Below are positions 62,654 to 64,000 of a stretch of 64,000 nt of DNA, one piece after another. A program made the translations under genes and the position numbers. The notes under the pieces were generated by a model. It made no database searches and was not told the origin of the DNA. It was given only the letters and a program-made list of their open reading frames with translations. Position 1 is the stretch's first letter, and each line of letters opens with the position of its first letter. The stretch comes from Bermanella sp047621325 (GTDB lineage: Bacteria; Pseudomonadota; Gammaproteobacteria; Pseudomonadales; Oceanobacteraceae): positions 165,546 to 229,545 of the forward strand of contig JBLHLT010000002.1 in NCBI GenBank assembly GCA_047621325.1, written 5' to 3'.

Positions 62654-64000
62654 TTACCAAAAATCATTTGGATACCATTCATTAGGGTTTGCGTTTGTCA
62701 TAGGTGCCGCCATAGTGCTAGGGACATTACCGTCATTAAAGTTTTTATCAAGTACGTCTCCTGCCGTACCTGCATTACCGCTGCTATCTAAGCTTGTTAT
62801 TTGCAGGTTATCCAAGGCCAGTGGGCTGGCAGCGCGTAAAATCACGCGATAATCGGTACCACCAGCACGACTGACTAAGTCGGTTTTACTTAGCTCGGTC
62901 ACTTTTGTAAACGTGGTGCCGTCGTCGCTGTAATAAAGTTCGACATTGGTGCCAAATACTTTAATGCGATAACGTTTCCATACGCCGTTAAATAAGGTTG
63001 CATGGGTGTCTTTGTCTACCCAGCTTTGTCCGTATTGGGTCCAACCTGTTTGAGCGCTTGAGCTATTAGCGTATTCGAGATTTGACCAGCCGCCTAGGCG
63101 GTAATTCACAATCAAGCTGGACCAGTCGTTATCCCAATTACTTTGATTGCTTTCACGTGCAATGGCATTGGCTCTGTCATACACCATGACATCAATACCA
63201 TCCCAACTGAAGTTTTTCGCGGCAAAGTCCACTTGGAAGTTTGCGCCCACAGTTGCATTGTTGATGTCCCAACCTTTTTTCTCCCAGCTATCAAAACTGG
63301 TGGCGTACTTGAGCACTTTATCATCGGCAATACTGGCAGCGACGCTGGTAAGTAGACCTGCGTTATACCAGCCAGTGGATGGGCGAGTGGCGAGAGTTGA
63401 GTCAGCGGTGGTTTGTAATTGAAAGCCACTTAAGTCAATGATGCTGCTTTCTTCAAATGCGACTGTGTAGGTTTTTGAGAATGAAAATGGCACCGTGTTA
63501 GGCAACAATAGTGGGTCAACGTTATTTGCGGGTTGCTCCAAATCAGGAATCATGTGAAGCGTTTTATACAACCATAATTTAAAGGTTGGAATGACACCGT
63601 TGTCACCTTCGCTTGTATCGGCTGAGGTAATACTGATGTTGCCATTAATGGTACTGGCATCAGGGTATTTATTAAAGTCGACACTCACGCTGTAAATATT
63701 CACAGGGTCAACGTGCACTTCTTGTACGATGAAGTTACCCGCTTCAACAGGTGGTGCGCTTGGTGCGATGACCTCAATATCTTGTACTTTTGAAGCCGCG
63801 CCCGAAGCGGTAGCAGATTCTTGAATGGTTAAGTGTGCTGATAAATCACTGCCAGCGGCGGCGGCTCTTACGCCCAATGTATCAACTTTACCGGTAACAA
63901 CCGTGTTACTGCCAAGCTCAAGTGCTGAGAAGAACAAAGTATTGCCGCTTAAACGCCAGTTATATATTTCATAACGGCCCGTGGCGTTGGCTTCGTTAGG
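62654..64000 (-). CDS. Exported protein, 5' end beyond the window (partial)
   Basis: The reading frame is open from its stop to the right edge of the window without a stop (449 codons), and the nearest internal start, a TTG at 63937, is not convincing, so the gene continues to the right. The upstream codons give text of the style GRYEIYNWRLSGNTLFF. Visible parts include two segments of beta-sandwich character (SFDSWEKKGWDINNATVG, then WSSLIVNYRLGGWSNLEY) and a C-terminal part with FNDGNVPSTMAAPM. It contains concanavalin/carbohydrate-module-like stretches (YRIKVFGTNVELYYSDDGTT). A secreted or surface protein is likely; no family is assigned. Confidence 0.75.
   Translation of the reverse strand, partial: PNEANATGRYEIYNWRLSGNTLFFSALELGSNTVVTGKVDTLGVRAAAAGSDLSAHLTIQESATASGAASKVQDIEVIAPSAPPVEAGNFIVQEVHVDPVNIYSVSVDFNKYPDASTINGNISITSADTSEGDNGVIPTFKLWLYKTLHMIPDLEQPANNVDPLLLPNTVPFSFSKTYTVAFEESSIIDLSGFQLQTTADSTLATRPSTGWYNAGLLTSVAASIADDKVLKYATSFDSWEKKGWDINNATVGANFQVDFAAKNFSWDGIDVMVYDRANAIARESNQSNWDNDWSSLIVNYRLGGWSNLEYANSSSAQTGWTQYGQSWVDKDTHATLFNGVWKRYRIKVFGTNVELYYSDDGTTFTKVTELSKTDLVSRAGGTDYRVILRAASPLALDNLQITSLDSSGNAGTAGDVLDKNFNDGNVPSTMAAPMTNANPNEWYPNDFW

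Overview
The window reads as a chromosomal segment of a marine-type gammaproteobacterium. Gene content and order recall Pseudomonas and, more closely, Oceanospirillales-like bacteria (Bermanella, Oleispira or Thalassolituus types); this placement is my inference from family resemblance, not a database result. Base composition is moderate (roughly mid-40s % GC by eye). Most genes are housekeeping genes in short operons, often separated by clear hairpin terminators.

Layout. 0-3 kb: rpoZ-spoT (RNA polymerase omega and ppGpp metabolism), then ridA. 3.1-4.9 kb: an AT-rich EptA/sulfatase-type membrane enzyme. 5-11 kb: argH diverging from an AlgZ/AlgR-type LytS/LytTR two-component pair, followed by hisB-hisH-hisF in which hisA is absent and two palindromic elements fill the gap. 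11-17 kb: a PanZ-like acetyltransferase, a lone MlaC-like protein, a YfiR/YfiN-like c-di-GMP pair, mutY-yggX and tRNA-Phe. 16.9-19 kb: two further copies of the tRNA-Phe 3' end plus terminator, then a KAP-family NTPase, which looks like a small island or a scarred attachment site. 19-29.6 kb: SDR, ferredoxin reductase-ubiD, rho, trxA, ppx, ppk, hemB. 29.8-36 kb: a VTT-domain/disulfide-reductase fusion, a thioesterase, a LysR/SDR divergent pair, a VF530 protein and small genes. 36-41.3 kb: VOC protein, GumN-like protein, and the hemC-hemD-hemX-hemY operon. 41.4-43.7 kb: enoyl-CoA hydratase, a 0.45 kb gene-free block of three tandem repeats each carrying a palindromic pair of DnaA-box-like 9-mers, then lrgA-lrgB. 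43.7-52.8 kb: a cluster of two LuxR-type regulators and two surface lipoproteins, a membrane-anchored AraC regulator, a diguanylate cyclase and a CheY-like receiver. 53-56.6 kb: cysQ and nudE diverging from yrfG-hslR-hslO. 56.8-64 kb: a 1581-residue modular lipoprotein, an outer-membrane-type protein and the 3' part of another exported protein that runs off the window.

Functional themes are stringent response and polyphosphate (spoT, ppx, ppk), tetrapyrrole synthesis (hemB, hemC, hemD, hemX, hemY), c-di-GMP and surface signalling (YfiR/YfiN, GGDEF protein, AlgZ/AlgR), and large calcium-type surface proteins. The observations I would check first are the triple DnaA-box repeat upstream of lrgAB, the tandem tRNA-Phe 3' ends beside the KAP NTPase, the loss of hisA from the his cluster with palindromic elements in its place, and the LuxR-LuxR-lipoprotein-lipoprotein cluster. 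I found no CRISPR array, insertion sequence, rRNA operon or complete prophage.
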